Below, piece after piece: positions 23,115 through 33,100 of a stretch of DNA of 59,470 nucleotides; within the stretch, counting starts at the first letter, position 1; every line of letters starts with the position of its first letter. Location: contig CACOIM010000004.1 of NCBI GenBank assembly GCA_902627325.1, positions 1 through 59,470 on the forward strand. The letters run 5' to 3'. Position numbers and translations under genes: made by a program. The notes under the pieces are model-generated. The model searched no databases, was not told where the DNA came from, and worked only from the letters and a program-made list of their open reading frames with translations. Source of the DNA: an uncultured Prochlorococcus sp. Its GTDB lineage: Bacteria > Cyanobacteriota > Cyanobacteriia > PCC-6307 > Cyanobiaceae.

Positions 23115-24494
23115 TTATTTAATATTTTTGGGGTAAAAATTTTTAGCATTAAAAACTATTTTTATTGTTTTCAATAAAATTAAAAGATCTAATAAAATTG
23201 AAAAATGACTAATATAGTAAATATCATAACTTAATTTCCTTGCAGCATCTTTGACACTTGCGCCATAAGGATAATTTACTTGTGCCCAACCACTTATTCC
23301 TGGCTTCATAATATATCTAGAACTGTAGTAAGGAATATTTTTTAATTTTTCATCTTCTATTTCCGGCCTCTCTGGCCTTGGACCTATCAAGCTCATATCA
23401 CCTTTCAATACACATAATAGTTGTGGTAATTCATCTAGTCTGAGTGCTCTAATTATGTATCCAGTTTTTGTTATTCTTGGATCAAACTTTTTCGCCCATT
23501 GAATACCAAATTTCTCTGCATCAATTTTCATACTTCTAAACTTTATTATTTGTATAGTCGATCCATTTAAACCCGTTCGTCTTTGTTGATAAAAAATTGG
23601 ACCTTTGTCTTCTAAATATATAACTATACTAATCAAAACTATTATAGGAAAAGTTAAAATTAATAAAATTAAGCTTATTACTATGTCACCACTTCTTTTA
23701 ATTCTTATTTGATAATTATCTTCAATGAGCTTTATCTTGTCTAATAATTGAAATTTGCTATCAATAACTTTTGTAGGAATTCGTTGGAATTTTTTTTCAA
23801 ACCAATTTGGAAGACTTTCAACTAAGATACCCTTCAATTTTAACTTTAATAAAATATTAATATTGTCTTCATTTATAATAAACAAATCTCCTAAAATTAT
23901 TCCTTTAATATTCTCAAAATTAATCTTATCTAATTCGGTATTATTAGAAACCCATTTAATTGATATTTCTTGTTTATTTAAATTTGTTTCTTCTATTATC
24001 TCTTTATACTTTTTTTCAGTCCCCCAAAAAATCCATTCTTTTCTTTCAAAGTAAATTTTGTAGGTTATTAGTCCAAAAAGGCACTGAATAATTGTGCTCA
24101 AAATAAATATATAAAAAGTAATTCTGAAAAAGAAATTATTTAATTCCTCAATGACAAGATTATATGAATTTATATCATTCCAAAAAAATATTAATGGTAT
24201 CCACCAATTAATAATCAGATATATGAAGTTACATAAAATAAATAAAAATAACGATTTTATTATTGATTTGAAAATATTTAAAATTGATAATTTTATCGAA
24301 CCAATATATCTACCAAGCACATAACTTAAAAGAATCCAAAAAATAGTAAAAGATGTTGTAACTATTTTATTTGGATAAATATTAAATTCCTTAAAAAATA
24401 AGAAATTGTATAAAACATAGCAAATAAAACAATCAAAAATCATTGCAATTATTTTTTTTCTTCTACTTTTGATCCACGGTATATTTATCAACAC
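23115..24494 (-). CDS. Polyprenyl-phosphate sugar transferase (WcaJ/RfbP type)
   Basis: The initiating membrane glycosyltransferase that loads the first sugar-phosphate onto undecaprenyl phosphate. The N-terminal half has four hydrophobic segments and a CoA-binding-like region. The C-terminal catalytic domain starts with KRSGDIVISLILLILTFP and contains GPIFYQQRRTGLNG, KFRSMKIDAE, RALRLDELPQLLCVLKGDMS, LIGPRPERPE and KPGISGWAQVNYPYG. The length of 459 residues is usual. It sits in the polysaccharide block with a Wzy-like protein just upstream (62-base gap), consistent with Wzx/Wzy-type synthesis. Confidence 0.92.
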   Translation of the reverse strand: MLINIPWIKSRRKKIIAMIFDCFICYVLYNFLFFKEFNIYPNKIVTTSFTIFWILLSYVLGRYIGSIKLSILNIFKSIIKSLFLFILCNFIYLIINWWIPLIFFWNDINSYNLVIEELNNFFFRITFYIFILSTIIQCLFGLITYKIYFERKEWIFWGTEKKYKEIIEETNLNKQEISIKWVSNNTELDKINFENIKGIILGDLFIINEDNINILLKLKLKGILVESLPNWFEKKFQRIPTKVIDSKFQLLDKIKLIEDNYQIRIKRSGDIVISLILLILTFPIIVLISIVIYLEDKGPIFYQQRRTGLNGSTIQIIKFRSMKIDAEKFGIQWAKKFDPRITKTGYIIRALRLDELPQLLCVLKGDMSLIGPRPERPEIEDEKLKNIPYYSSRYIMKPGISGWAQVNYPYGASVKDAARKLSYDIYYISHFSILLDLLILLKTIKIVFNAKNFYPKNIK

Positions 24495-24556
24495 AGATAT
24501 TTAATTGATCTGATGTATTTTACCTCAGAGTATTAATTTTTAAAGTTTATAGAAAA

Positions 24557-25858
24557 TTATCTTTGTATTTCTACTTTATTATTTATATCCTCAATTAGGC
24601 ATTTCATGCCAGCAAGCAGTATCCAACCAATAATACTTACCCTCCCATCAAAATATTGAACATCAACCATTTGAGATATAAAAAGAATGAAGAGAGATAT
24701 AATCCAAGCTTTATCATAAGTAGGGATATGAAATTCAAATTTATTCTTAATAAAGAAAATATGTTTTACTAATTTGTAAAGCAATAGAAAAATGGGAATT
24801 GACACTAAAATCAATGCTGGTAATCCATAACTAATAGCAAGCTCTAATGGTAAATTGTGAGCATGGCCTTTCCATAAACCTGATTCATATTTAAAAATAT
24901 CACTAAAGGAGCCAGCTCCTGTTCCAAAAATAGGATGATTAAATAATGTTTTAATTCCAGATAACCAAATTTCTATCCTAGTGTATTGAAAATCTGTAAA
25001 TTCCATCCAAATTGAATCAGGGATTAAATTTCTAAAGGAATTCTGAACGTAACTTCCAAAAAGGGGAAAAATAGTTGCGCTAATAATTACAGTTAAGAAA
25101 ATGAAAATATATCCTATGAAATTTAAGTGTTTTTTACCAACCATTATTACACTACCTATCAAAATACCTATCCAAGCTGATCGAGAATTTGTAAGTATTG
25201 TTGTTACTGTTATTGAAAAAGTAAAAAAATATATAAAAATTTTTTCAAAAAAAGTTTTTTTTGAATTTATAAGTGAAGCTAAACAAAATGGCCATATTAT
25301 ATTTAACCATATTCCCGCATAATTAGGATTATTAAATAAACCTGTTAATCCAGTAATACCCTCTAGTGGCCTTTGATACCAAACAATTAAACCATTAAAT
25401 ACTTCAAGAGGTCCATACCAACCAAATAGGGATTGCCCAATACCAGTCACTATAACTGGCATTGTTCCTGAGAGTAAAATCATGCCTGCAATTTTTCTTT
25501 TTTTATCAGAATTTAAGAATGGTTGGAATCCCCAAAAACACCAAAAAAAGGGTATCCAATTAGCCAAACCTATCCAAGTTAAAGAAATATCTAGATCATA
25601 TTTTGAAATTAATTGATTATTTGTAGTATGAATAATGGAACTGATTAACATAAATACACCTGCGAATAAAAATGATATATTATATGGCTCATTAAAGTAT
25701 TTTCTTGGGTATTTATAATTAACTATTCCTACAGCAATAATTAATAATAAAGCTGATATAACAAATGCTGATGGTAGTAAAAATAAAGCTAAATAGAATA
25801 ACAAAAAAATATAATTTATATTATCTCCTGTTTTTTCATTTAAATTTAATGATTTCAA
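24557..25858 (-). CDS. O-antigen ligase / Wzy-like polymerase membrane protein
   Basis: An integral membrane protein of 433 residues with about 11 hydrophobic segments. The family pattern (Wzy_C) shows as LTGLFNNPNYAGIWLN in one loop, 'LTNSRSAWIGILIGS', and the large periplasmic loop with FGTGAGSFSDIF and KGHAHNLPLELAISYGLPALI, where the His-Asn and following Glu are the usual conserved residues. It either polymerises repeat units or ligates polysaccharide to a lipid acceptor; sequence alone does not decide. It is probably co-transcribed with the sugar transferase downstream on the minus strand. Confidence 0.85.
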   Translation of the reverse strand: MKSLNLNEKTGDNINYIFLLFYLALFLLPSAFVISALLLIIAVGIVNYKYPRKYFNEPYNISFLFAGVFMLISSIIHTTNNQLISKYDLDISLTWIGLANWIPFFWCFWGFQPFLNSDKKRKIAGMILLSGTMPVIVTGIGQSLFGWYGPLEVFNGLIVWYQRPLEGITGLTGLFNNPNYAGIWLNIIWPFCLASLINSKKTFFEKIFIYFFTFSITVTTILTNSRSAWIGILIGSVIMVGKKHLNFIGYIFIFLTVIISATIFPLFGSYVQNSFRNLIPDSIWMEFTDFQYTRIEIWLSGIKTLFNHPIFGTGAGSFSDIFKYESGLWKGHAHNLPLELAISYGLPALILVSIPIFLLLYKLVKHIFFIKNKFEFHIPTYDKAWIISLFILFISQMVDVQYFDGRVSIIGWILLAGMKCLIEDINNKVEIQR

Positions 25859-26052
25859 TTTTTTAGGTTTTTATTCGCGTTATATTATCATTTTATCCTA
25901 ATAAGAATATATTTTTTTTACCTAATTCGTTATTTTAAATTTTTACATTTTTCTTAAATAAAAAGATTTTTAAATTTTATAGATATGAATTTCTTGCTAT
26001 TATTTATTATTTAAATTTGCAATTTTTATAAATGAAACAAAATTAATTTATA

Positions 26053-27483
26053 ATGTTAATTAGTAAAAAAAATCTCATTAATTTAAGAATAAGAAAAATT
26101 TGCTGTATTGGAGCCGGTTATGTTGGGGGACCCACCATGGCCGTTATATCTGATCATTGTCCTCATCTAAAGGTCACACTAGTTGATAAGGACAAGAGCA
26201 AGATAGATGCTTGGAATAGTATAGATCTTAGTAATTTACCGATTTATGAACCTGGATTAAGAGAGGTGATACAAAGAAATCGAGGGAAAAATTTATTTTT
26301 TTCAATAAATATTAAGAAAGCCATAGAAGAGGCAGATATGATATTTATTTCAGTAAACACGCCAACAAAAATTAATGGTTTGGGTGCAGGTTATGCTAGT
26401 GATTTAAAATGGATTGAATCCAGTGCTAGGCAAGTTGCCCAATATTCTCAGGGACACACTATCGTTGTTGAAAAGAGTACAGTTCCAGTTAGAACTGCTG
26501 AATTAATTCAAGAAATATTACTAAATTCTGAAAATTCTACTTACAAAGATAAAAAAACTTTTTCAGTAATTTCAAGTCCTGAATTTCTTGCAGAGGGAAC
26601 AGCGATCAAAGATCTAGAGAATCCTGATAGAGTTCTAATTGGAGGTACCGATCAAGAAGCTATTGATTTACTAAAAGATATATATTTAAGATGGATCTCA
26701 GAAGATAAAATACTTTTGACAAATTTATGGAGTAGTGAACTTTCAAAATTAATTGCTAATGCTTTTTTAGCTCAAAGGGTAAGTTCAATAAATTCTATTT
26801 CTGCATTATGTGAGGTCACAGGAGCTGATATTCATGAAGTAGTAAAAGCAATTGGATCTGATCAAAGAATTGGTTCTAAATTTCTATCTCCTAGTCCTGG
26901 TTTCGGTGGTAGCTGCTTTAAGAAAGATATATTAAATTTAGTTTATTTATGTCGTTTTTATAATTTAGAAGAAGCCGCGAATTATTGGGAGCAGGTTTTA
27001 TTTATAAATGATTGGCAAAAGGAAAGAATTTCTTCTCGTATAATTGAGAAATTTTATGGAACTGTTTCAAATAAAAATATTCTAATTTTGGGATTTGCTT
27101 TTAAATCCAACACAAATGATACTAGAGAATCTCCCTCAATAGGAATTTCAAAGGATCTTTTAGAAAATGGTGCAAGATTATTTATTAATGATCCTAAAGT
27201 GGGGAAAAAACAAATAGAGAAAGAGTTAGAATTGAAAGAAGGAGAAATTAATCAAATATCTACAGGTGGTTGGACTTATGCGGATGATATCTATCACTTT
27301 TCTAAAAATATTGATGCAATTATTATTTTAACTGAATGGGATTTTTATAAACAATTGAATTGGGAGAAAATATCTCTTAATATGCGTAAACCATCATGGA
27401 TATTTGATACAAGAAATATTGTATCAAAAATTGATATAAGCAAATTCAATATAAATTATTGGCAGGTTGGCACAACAAATTAA
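26053..27483 (+). CDS. ugd: UDP-glucose 6-dehydrogenase
   Basis: It oxidises UDP-glucose to UDP-glucuronate with two NAD+. The N-terminal Rossmann motif GAGYVGGPTMAVISD follows a short 20-residue extension. Later motifs are 'SVNTPTK', VEKSTVPVRT, 'SSPEFLAEGTAI' and the catalytic Cys in SPGFGGSCFKKDI; the C-terminal NAD/UDP domain has FAFKSNTNDTRESPSI. The length of 476 residues and the 'HCPHLKVTLVD' stretch resemble the longer, eukaryote-like UGDH class. It feeds the UDP-glucuronate epimerase in this block. The gene is transcribed opposite to the other sugar genes and ends eight bases from the tRNA gene. Confidence 0.93.
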   Translation: MLISKKNLINLRIRKICCIGAGYVGGPTMAVISDHCPHLKVTLVDKDKSKIDAWNSIDLSNLPIYEPGLREVIQRNRGKNLFFSINIKKAIEEADMIFISVNTPTKINGLGAGYASDLKWIESSARQVAQYSQGHTIVVEKSTVPVRTAELIQEILLNSENSTYKDKKTFSVISSPEFLAEGTAIKDLENPDRVLIGGTDQEAIDLLKDIYLRWISEDKILLTNLWSSELSKLIANAFLAQRVSSINSISALCEVTGADIHEVVKAIGSDQRIGSKFLSPSPGFGGSCFKKDILNLVYLCRFYNLEEAANYWEQVLFINDWQKERISSRIIEKFYGTVSNKNILILGFAFKSNTNDTRESPSIGISKDLLENGARLFINDPKVGKKQIEKELELKEGEINQISTGGWTYADDIYHFSKNIDAIIILTEWDFYKQLNWEKISLNMRKPSWIFDTRNIVSKIDISKFNINYWQVGTTN

Positions 27484-27491
27484 TAAGTGTA

Positions 27492-27565
<74 letters not shown>

Positions 27566-27700
27566 ACCATATTATTATATCTGAATCATATATATGAAAC
27601 AATAGAAATTAATTCAATTTTATTTTAATTAGAAATTTTATCCAATTAGTGGCTCAGATCTATTAGATTTATTTAAAATAAAATAGTAATCCCTAAAATT

Positions 27701-28372
27701 TTGGCAAAAAGACTTACGAAAATAGAAAAGAATGAAATAAAGACTTTATTTATTAATGGGGAAGGATTTGATTTTCTAACAAATAAATTCAAAGTCTCTA
27801 AATTGACTATAATCAGAAATTTAAAAAAGTTATTAGGAGAAAATCAATATAAAAACTTTTTGAATAAAAATATTAAATCTAATAAAAAGAAGAATTCTAA
27901 TGTGGAAATAGATATACAAAAAGATATTAACCCAAACAATATTGATTCACTTGATAAACATGTTAACTCATCTTTTGATAGTGATATTGAAGACTCTTAT
28001 TTAGATCAACCTTTAATAGAAATTACACCATTAATTCAGGAAATAAGTTCAGATATGCAAAAAGATCTTAGCTCAATTCCAATTTCCTCTATGTGTTTCC
28101 CAAAAATCTTATATATGACTGTAGATAAGAATTTTGAATTAGAAATCAAACCTTTGAAAGATTTTTTAGATTGGAATTTTCTACCACAAGAAGATTTAAA
28201 AAGAAAAACGATAGAAGTTTTTCTAGATATTAAAGAAGCGAAAATCAAATGCAATAAGGATCAAAAAGTTATTAAAATCCCAAATACAAATGTTTTCCAA
28301 ATCGTAAATCATATTTTATTATCAAAGGGAATTTCACGTATAGTATGTGGAAGTAATTTAGTAGCTCTATAG
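27701..28372 (+). CDS. Conserved protein with N-terminal helix-turn-helix-like segment
   Basis: The start is TTG at 27701. Residues about 6-40 (KIEKNEIKTLFINGEGFDFL then KFKVSKLTIIRNLKKLLG) look like a resolvase/transposase-type helix-turn-helix that recognises DNA. A Lys/Asn/Asp-rich linker follows, then a C-terminal domain of about 90 residues with 'FELEIKPLKDF' and 'IPNTNVFQIVNHILLSKGI'. It resembles conserved hypothetical proteins of marine picocyanobacteria. No catalytic motif is visible. Its regulatory function is a guess from the helix-turn-helix only. It is the first gene after tRNA-Arg, facing rsmI-side genes on the other strand. Confidence 0.65.
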   Translation: MAKRLTKIEKNEIKTLFINGEGFDFLTNKFKVSKLTIIRNLKKLLGENQYKNFLNKNIKSNKKKNSNVEIDIQKDINPNNIDSLDKHVNSSFDSDIEDSYLDQPLIEITPLIQEISSDMQKDLSSIPISSMCFPKILYMTVDKNFELEIKPLKDFLDWNFLPQEDLKRKTIEVFLDIKEAKIKCNKDQKVIKIPNTNVFQIVNHILLSKGISRIVCGSNLVAL

Positions 28373-28375
28373 ATA

Positions 28376-28600
28376 CTAATTTTCTTTGTTTGTTATATTA
28401 ATAGATGTTAGTAATCCTCCTAAGAAAGAGCCTGCTACGAAGCTTGTTCCAGCGATAAAGCCAATTGGCAATTCAATAGTTTTATTTACTAATAAATTAA
28501 CAGATTTTTTATTAGAACTATTCTGTATTCCTAGAATTAAGAAAATGAATAATAAAGTATTTACTGAAATAGTAATTAATAATCTTCTAAATAAAGACAT
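28376..28600 (-). CDS. Small LapA-like membrane protein, 74 aa
   Basis: There are two membrane segments: residues about 6-25 (LLITISVNTLLFIFLILGIQN) and about 45-66 (LPIGFIAGTSFVAGSFLGGLL). The 'GIQN' after the first segment and 'LPIGFIAG.SFVAGSFLGGLL' in the second match the layout of the LapA domain family (small proteins linked to envelope assembly). The gene follows rsmI on the minus strand with a 30-base gap and may be co-transcribed with it. Function in cyanobacteria is unknown. Confidence 0.65.
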   Translation of the reverse strand: MSLFRRLLITISVNTLLFIFLILGIQNSSNKKSVNLLVNKTIELPIGFIAGTSFVAGSFLGGLLTSINITNKEN

Positions 28601-28630
28601 AATATTTCAAAAAGGGATATTAAATTTTGT

Positions 28631-29494
28631 TCAATACAAATTATAAACAAATCTTTTAGAAATATTTTTTTTCTTTGCTAGATATTTTGATGCTGATGAT
28701 AAGCTTAAACCAGCTTTCACCAACTCTTGAAGTTCATTTTTTATTTCTGCTTCTGGATAATCACTTGTCATCTCTTTTGAAATACCTTTAATTAATATTG
28801 TGAATTCGCCTTGAATAGCTCTATTTTCGAAAATTTCAATTATGTCATTAATACTAGATCCAATATTTTCTTCAAATTTTTTGGTCAATTCTCTGCAAAT
28901 AAAAATTTCTCTCGCTCCTCCACAATATTCTTTTAGATCATATAGAAGTTTTTTAATTCTATAAGGCGATTCAAACAAAATAGTGGTCTTTTTGTTCTTA
29001 CTTATTTCACTGAGAATCTCCTCTCTTTCCTTCTTTTTTTTTGGAAGGAAGCCCTCAAATATAAATTTTGACGAGGGAAGTCCACTAGAAACAATTGCGG
29101 TTAAAACTGCTGATGGGCCAGGAATGCATATTACTTTTAGTCCTATCTTTCTGATCTCTTTAATTAGCTCCTCCCCAGGATCAGAAATACTAGGCATCCC
29201 TGCATCGCTAACAAGTGCAATGGATTTTTTATCTTTGAGATCATTGATTATATTAGGGATCTTCTTAAAACAATTATCCTTATTGAAACTTATAAGATGG
29301 TTTTTAAAGTGATATTTTTGTAATAATTTCTTTGTCTGCCTTGTGTCTTCGCAAAAAATTAAGTTGACTTTTTTAAGAATTTCGATGGCTCTAAAAGAAA
29401 TATCTGATAAATTTCCAATTGGAGTACCAACAACATATAAAACACCATTTTCTGGTTCTTGATCCTTATGGGATAATGGAGATTTAATACTCAT
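28631..29494 (-). CDS. rsmI: 16S rRNA (cytidine-1402-2'-O)-methyltransferase
   Basis: A SAM-dependent tetrapyrrole-methylase-fold enzyme that methylates C1402 of 16S rRNA. Signatures are VVGTPIGNLSDISFRAIEIL (near the N-terminus), FCEDTRQTKKLL, SDAGMPSISDPGEEL and PGPSAVLTAIVSSGLP. The length of 287 residues is standard. The N-terminus starts MSIKSPLSHKDQEPENG before the core. Its ATG is two bases from the GTG of cysQ on the opposite strand. Confidence 0.95.
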   Translation of the reverse strand: MSIKSPLSHKDQEPENGVLYVVGTPIGNLSDISFRAIEILKKVNLIFCEDTRQTKKLLQKYHFKNHLISFNKDNCFKKIPNIINDLKDKKSIALVSDAGMPSISDPGEELIKEIRKIGLKVICIPGPSAVLTAIVSSGLPSSKFIFEGFLPKKKKEREEILSEISKNKKTTILFESPYRIKKLLYDLKEYCGGAREIFICRELTKKFEENIGSSINDIIEIFENRAIQGEFTILIKGISKEMTSDYPEAEIKNELQELVKAGLSLSSASKYLAKKKNISKRFVYNLY

Positions 29495-29496
29495 TA

Positions 29497-30402
29497 GTGA
29501 TCAAATTAATTTCTGATTTAAAAACAGAAAATCTTATAAAAAGCCTTAAAGAATTTAGTTGGGAGGCTGCTCATATTATGATTCATTATTCTCAAGAAAT
29601 TAAGAATATAAATAATAATAGCAAATTAGTAAAATTCAAAAATAACAAAGAGCCTGTCACAATTGCAGACTTGAAAGTAAACAGACTAATCATAAGTAGA
29701 ATTAAAGAAAAATACCCAGATATTATGTGGGGATTTTTAAGTGAGGAAAATTTTAAAAAAGACGTTGATGAAAATTTAGATTATGAATGGTTATGGGTGT
29801 TTGATCCATTAGATGGAACAAAAGATTTTATTCAGGGGACAGGAAACTATGCTATGCATCTTGCTTTAAACTATAGAAATAAACCATTTATAGGAGTTGT
29901 ACTAATACCATCTAGAGATGAATTATGGATATCTAATGGAGAAACGTTATCTTGTGAAAATAAAAGTGGAATAAAAAAGAAAATAACTTTATCTAGAAAA
30001 AAAAATTTACGAGAGATGACTTTAGTAGTCAGTCAAAATCATAAAGACAAATATCTGAAAAATTTACTCTCTAAAATTCCTTGTAAAAAAATAATTTCTA
30101 TGGGTAGTATTGGATGCAAAATATCATCAATTTTAAGGGGAGAAAGTGATTTATATCTTTCGTTGAGCGATCCCCAAAAAGGCTCTCCAAAAGACTGGGA
30201 CTTTGCTGCTCCTGACGCTATCTTAAAAGCGGCAGGAGGAGTAATTACAAATTTAGAAAATGAGGAGATTGTTTACAATAAGAAAAATCTAGATCATGGC
30301 GGCTTAATAATCGCATCCAACAATAAAATAAATCATAAATTTATTTGTAATCAACTTAAAGTATTAATTGAAAAAGATAACTTAATCCCCTTCAATTACT
30401 AA
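29497..30402 (+). CDS. cysQ: 3'(2'),5'-bisphosphate nucleotidase (CysQ/inositol-monophosphatase family)
   Basis: It removes the 3'-phosphate from PAP and PAPS in sulfur metabolism. Metal-binding motifs are visible: EPVTIADLKVN, LSEEN, WVFDPLDGTKDFIQGTGNYA (the DPxDGT box) and KDWDFAAPDAILKAAGG. The length of 301 residues is normal. The start is GTG at 29497, two bases from the rsmI start on the other strand. The 3' end is three bases from the pnp stop (convergent). Other IMPase-family substrates cannot be excluded. Confidence 0.88.
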   Translation: MIKLISDLKTENLIKSLKEFSWEAAHIMIHYSQEIKNINNNSKLVKFKNNKEPVTIADLKVNRLIISRIKEKYPDIMWGFLSEENFKKDVDENLDYEWLWVFDPLDGTKDFIQGTGNYAMHLALNYRNKPFIGVVLIPSRDELWISNGETLSCENKSGIKKKITLSRKKNLREMTLVVSQNHKDKYLKNLLSKIPCKKIISMGSIGCKISSILRGESDLYLSLSDPQKGSPKDWDFAAPDAILKAAGGVITNLENEEIVYNKKNLDHGGLIIASNNKINHKFICNQLKVLIEKDNLIPFNY

Positions 30403-30405
30403 ATT

Positions 30406-32574
30406 TTAATTTAGAGGTGCTACTGGAGTGGGTGTAGGTTGAGGGAAAGAGGAAAGGCCTCCGTTTTGTGATACACCTCTTAGGGTTAAATTAATCCTCC
30501 CTCTACTATCTATTTCGCGAACCCTGACGGTAACATCATCGCCTTGTCTTACAACATCCTCAACTCTCTCAACTCTTGCTTCAGATAATTGAGAAATGTG
30601 AATCATACCCTCTTTACCAGGCAGAATTTCTACAAAAGCACCAATTGGTATTATTCTTGTAACTACACCTGAAAAGATTTCTCCTTCATGTACTTTTCGC
30701 GTTAGTCCTTCAATAATTTTTTGTGCTTCTTCGGCGGCTGCTCCATCATGAGATGCAATAGTAACTATACCTCCGTCTTCGATATCTATTTTTGTATTAG
30801 TTCTTTCTGTTATACCTTTTATAGTTCTTCCACCAGGACCAATTACAGTACCGATTAGCTCTGGATCTATTCGGAAGCTTAGTAATCTTGGTGCGTGCGG
30901 GGAAAGAGCTTCTTGCGGCTTCTCTATTGCCTCTTTCATTTTTTCAAGTATATGTAATCGAGCGGGTCGCGCCTTTTTAATTGCATCTGAAACAATGGAT
31001 ACAGGTAAGCCAGTTATTTTCATGTCCATTTGAAGAGCAGTAATACCTTTTTCCGTACCAGCAACTTTAAAGTCCATATCTCCTAGAAAATCTTCAATAC
31101 CTTGAATATCTGTAAGAATTCGAACCTCTTTACCTTCTTTAATCAAGCCCATGGCAGTTCCACTAACAGGGGCCTTTAATGGAACACCCGCATCTAATAA
31201 TGAAAGAGTACTTCCACAAACAGATCCCATTGAGGTTGATCCATTAGAACTTAATACTTCACTAACCACTCGCAATACGTATGGAAATGTTTCTTTACCA
31301 GGTAAGACAGGAATTATTGCTCTTTCTGCAAGTGCTCCATGACCTATCTCTCTTCTCCCAGGAGTTCTCATCGGCCTAGTTTCACCAACAGAATAAGGAG
31401 GAAAATTATAATGATGTAAATACGTTTTTTCAGTGGTTGGATTCAAATCATCCATCTCTTGTGCATCGCTAGGCGTTCCAAGTGTTGTTGTTGATAATAC
31501 TTGGGTAAGGCCTCTTTGAAATAATGCAGACCCATGTACACGTTTTGGGAGTATCCCTGCAGATGCTGATATTTTTCTTACTTCATCAAGATCTCTTCCA
31601 TCAACTCTCTTACCATCTTTGATAATTTGATCTCTCATTAACTTTTTAGTAAGTTTCTTAAAATCAGAATCGATAAGTTTTTCGTCTTCACTAACCAAGA
31701 TCTTTAAATTATTATCATCTTTTAGAGAATCTATTTTAGCGAGAGATTCAGTTTTGATCTTTTCTAATTCTGTATCTCTTTCATCCTTTGAATTATCAAA
31801 ATTTTTCAGAATTTGATTAATTTCTTTTGTACAATTCTTTTCGAGATGTGTATAAAGAGTTTCATCTGTTTCAATAGGGGTTGGTTTTACTTGTTTAATA
31901 TTTAATTCTTTCAGTAGATTCTCTTGTTCTTTTATGAGTTCAGTAACAGCTTCATATCCGAAATCTATTGCCTCTATAGTGTCCTGTTCAGATAATTGAT
32001 TAGCACCAGCCTCTATCATTACTATTCCATCTGGGGAGCCCGCAACGACGATATCAAGATCTCCTTTCTCTATTTCTCTATAACTAGGATTTAGAATGAA
32101 ATCGTCACCTATAAGCCCAACTCTTACTGCCGCCATTGGCCCATAGAACGGTATTTCCCCGAGAAGTGTTGCTAAGGAAGCCCCTGTTACAGCTAGTACA
32201 TCCGCAGGTACTCTTTCGTCTAGAGATAGGCAAGAAGCAACAATTTGAATCTCATCTCTAAACCACGCGGGAAAGAGAGGTCTCATTGGCCTGTCAATTA
32301 ATCTTGCGATTAGGGTTGCCCTCTCAGGAGGCTTTCCCTCTCTCCTCATAAAACCACCTGGTATTCTCCCTGCTGCATAGAGCTTTTCTTCGTAATCGCA
32401 TATCAATGGGAGAAAGTCTCCTTTCTCTCTTTTAACTGTCTTTGTAGCAGTAACTAATAGAGAGGTGTCACCACACTCGATCATTATTGCACCATTAGCT
32501 TGAGGAGCATAAAGCCCTGTAGTTAGTCGTATCTCTCGTCCGTCAAACGTGATCGACTTATTTTGTCCTTCCAC
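30406..32574 (-). CDS. pnp: Polynucleotide phosphorylase
   Basis: A 3'-5' phosphorolytic exoribonuclease of the RNA-degradation machinery. The order is first RNase PH domain (residues ~1-230, with [13 protein letters not shown]), an all-helical linker, second RNase PH domain (~320-550, [13 protein letters not shown] and [10 protein letters not shown]), KH domain ([15 protein letters not shown]) and S1 domain ([20 protein letters not shown]). The length of 722 residues is standard. It lies at the end of the ribosomal/translation cluster on the minus strand and converges on cysQ. Confidence 0.97.
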   Translation of the reverse strand: MEGQNKSITFDGREIRLTTGLYAPQANGAIMIECGDTSLLVTATKTVKREKGDFLPLICDYEEKLYAAGRIPGGFMRREGKPPERATLIARLIDRPMRPLFPAWFRDEIQIVASCLSLDERVPADVLAVTGASLATLLGEIPFYGPMAAVRVGLIGDDFILNPSYREIEKGDLDIVVAGSPDGIVMIEAGANQLSEQDTIEAIDFGYEAVTELIKEQENLLKELNIKQVKPTPIETDETLYTHLEKNCTKEINQILKNFDNSKDERDTELEKIKTESLAKIDSLKDDNNLKILVSEDEKLIDSDFKKLTKKLMRDQIIKDGKRVDGRDLDEVRKISASAGILPKRVHGSALFQRGLTQVLSTTTLGTPSDAQEMDDLNPTTEKTYLHHYNFPPYSVGETRPMRTPGRREIGHGALAERAIIPVLPGKETFPYVLRVVSEVLSSNGSTSMGSVCGSTLSLLDAGVPLKAPVSGTAMGLIKEGKEVRILTDIQGIEDFLGDMDFKVAGTEKGITALQMDMKITGLPVSIVSDAIKKARPARLHILEKMKEAIEKPQEALSPHAPRLLSFRIDPELIGTVIGPGGRTIKGITERTNTKIDIEDGGIVTIASHDGAAAEEAQKIIEGLTRKVHEGEIFSGVVTRIIPIGAFVEILPGKEGMIHISQLSEARVERVEDVVRQGDDVTVRVREIDSRGRINLTLRGVSQNGGLSSFPQPTPTPVAPLN

Positions 32575-32739
32575 TTTTTAAATATGTTTTTTATACATAC
32601 TTTATTGTTACATTTAATTGGTACATATTGAGTAAATTTTTTAAATAAAATCTAAAAAATTTATATTGCTTATTAAATTATTGAATATTTTATGATTTGG
32701 TTAAAAATGTAAAGTAAACTAAAAAATATTTATCTAAAA

Positions 32740-33042
32740 TTACCAGCTAGATTTCACAACTCCTGGAAGCTCCCCATTATGAGCTCTTTGTCTTAATTGA
32801 TTTCTGCATAAACCAAAATCTCTATAAACCCCTCTTGGTTTACCTGTAGCCCAGCATCTATTCCTAATTCTATTAGGCGCCGAATTCCTTGGGAGTGATT
32901 GAATTTTTCTGTGAATCTCAAGCCTCGCCATTGGATCTTTAGCAGAGTTGAATTCATCAAGCAAAGATTTTCTTTTCGCAGCATATTTCTTTACTAATTT
33001 TTTTCTCTTCACCTCTCGAGCAATCATCGATTTTTTAGCCAT
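32740..33042 (-). CDS. rpsN: Ribosomal protein S14
   Basis: A 100-residue protein of the 30S head near the peptidyl-tRNA site. It starts [16 protein letters not shown] and ends with the diagnostic [20 protein letters not shown], then [19 protein letters not shown]. There are only two Cys in this C-terminal block, so it is the zinc-free long form typical of cyanobacteria. It lies between pnp and rseP on the minus strand. Spacing of 58 bases to rseP and 165 to pnp suggests its own or a shared promoter. Confidence 0.97.
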   Translation of the reverse strand: MAKKSMIAREVKRKKLVKKYAAKRKSLLDEFNSAKDPMARLEIHRKIQSLPRNSAPNRIRNRCWATGKPRGVYRDFGLCRNQLRQRAHNGELPGVVKSSW

Positions 33043-33100
33043 TCAATAATACGTAAAATATTTGATTATCTTAACAGTTAATGGTGAATAAAGGAATAAT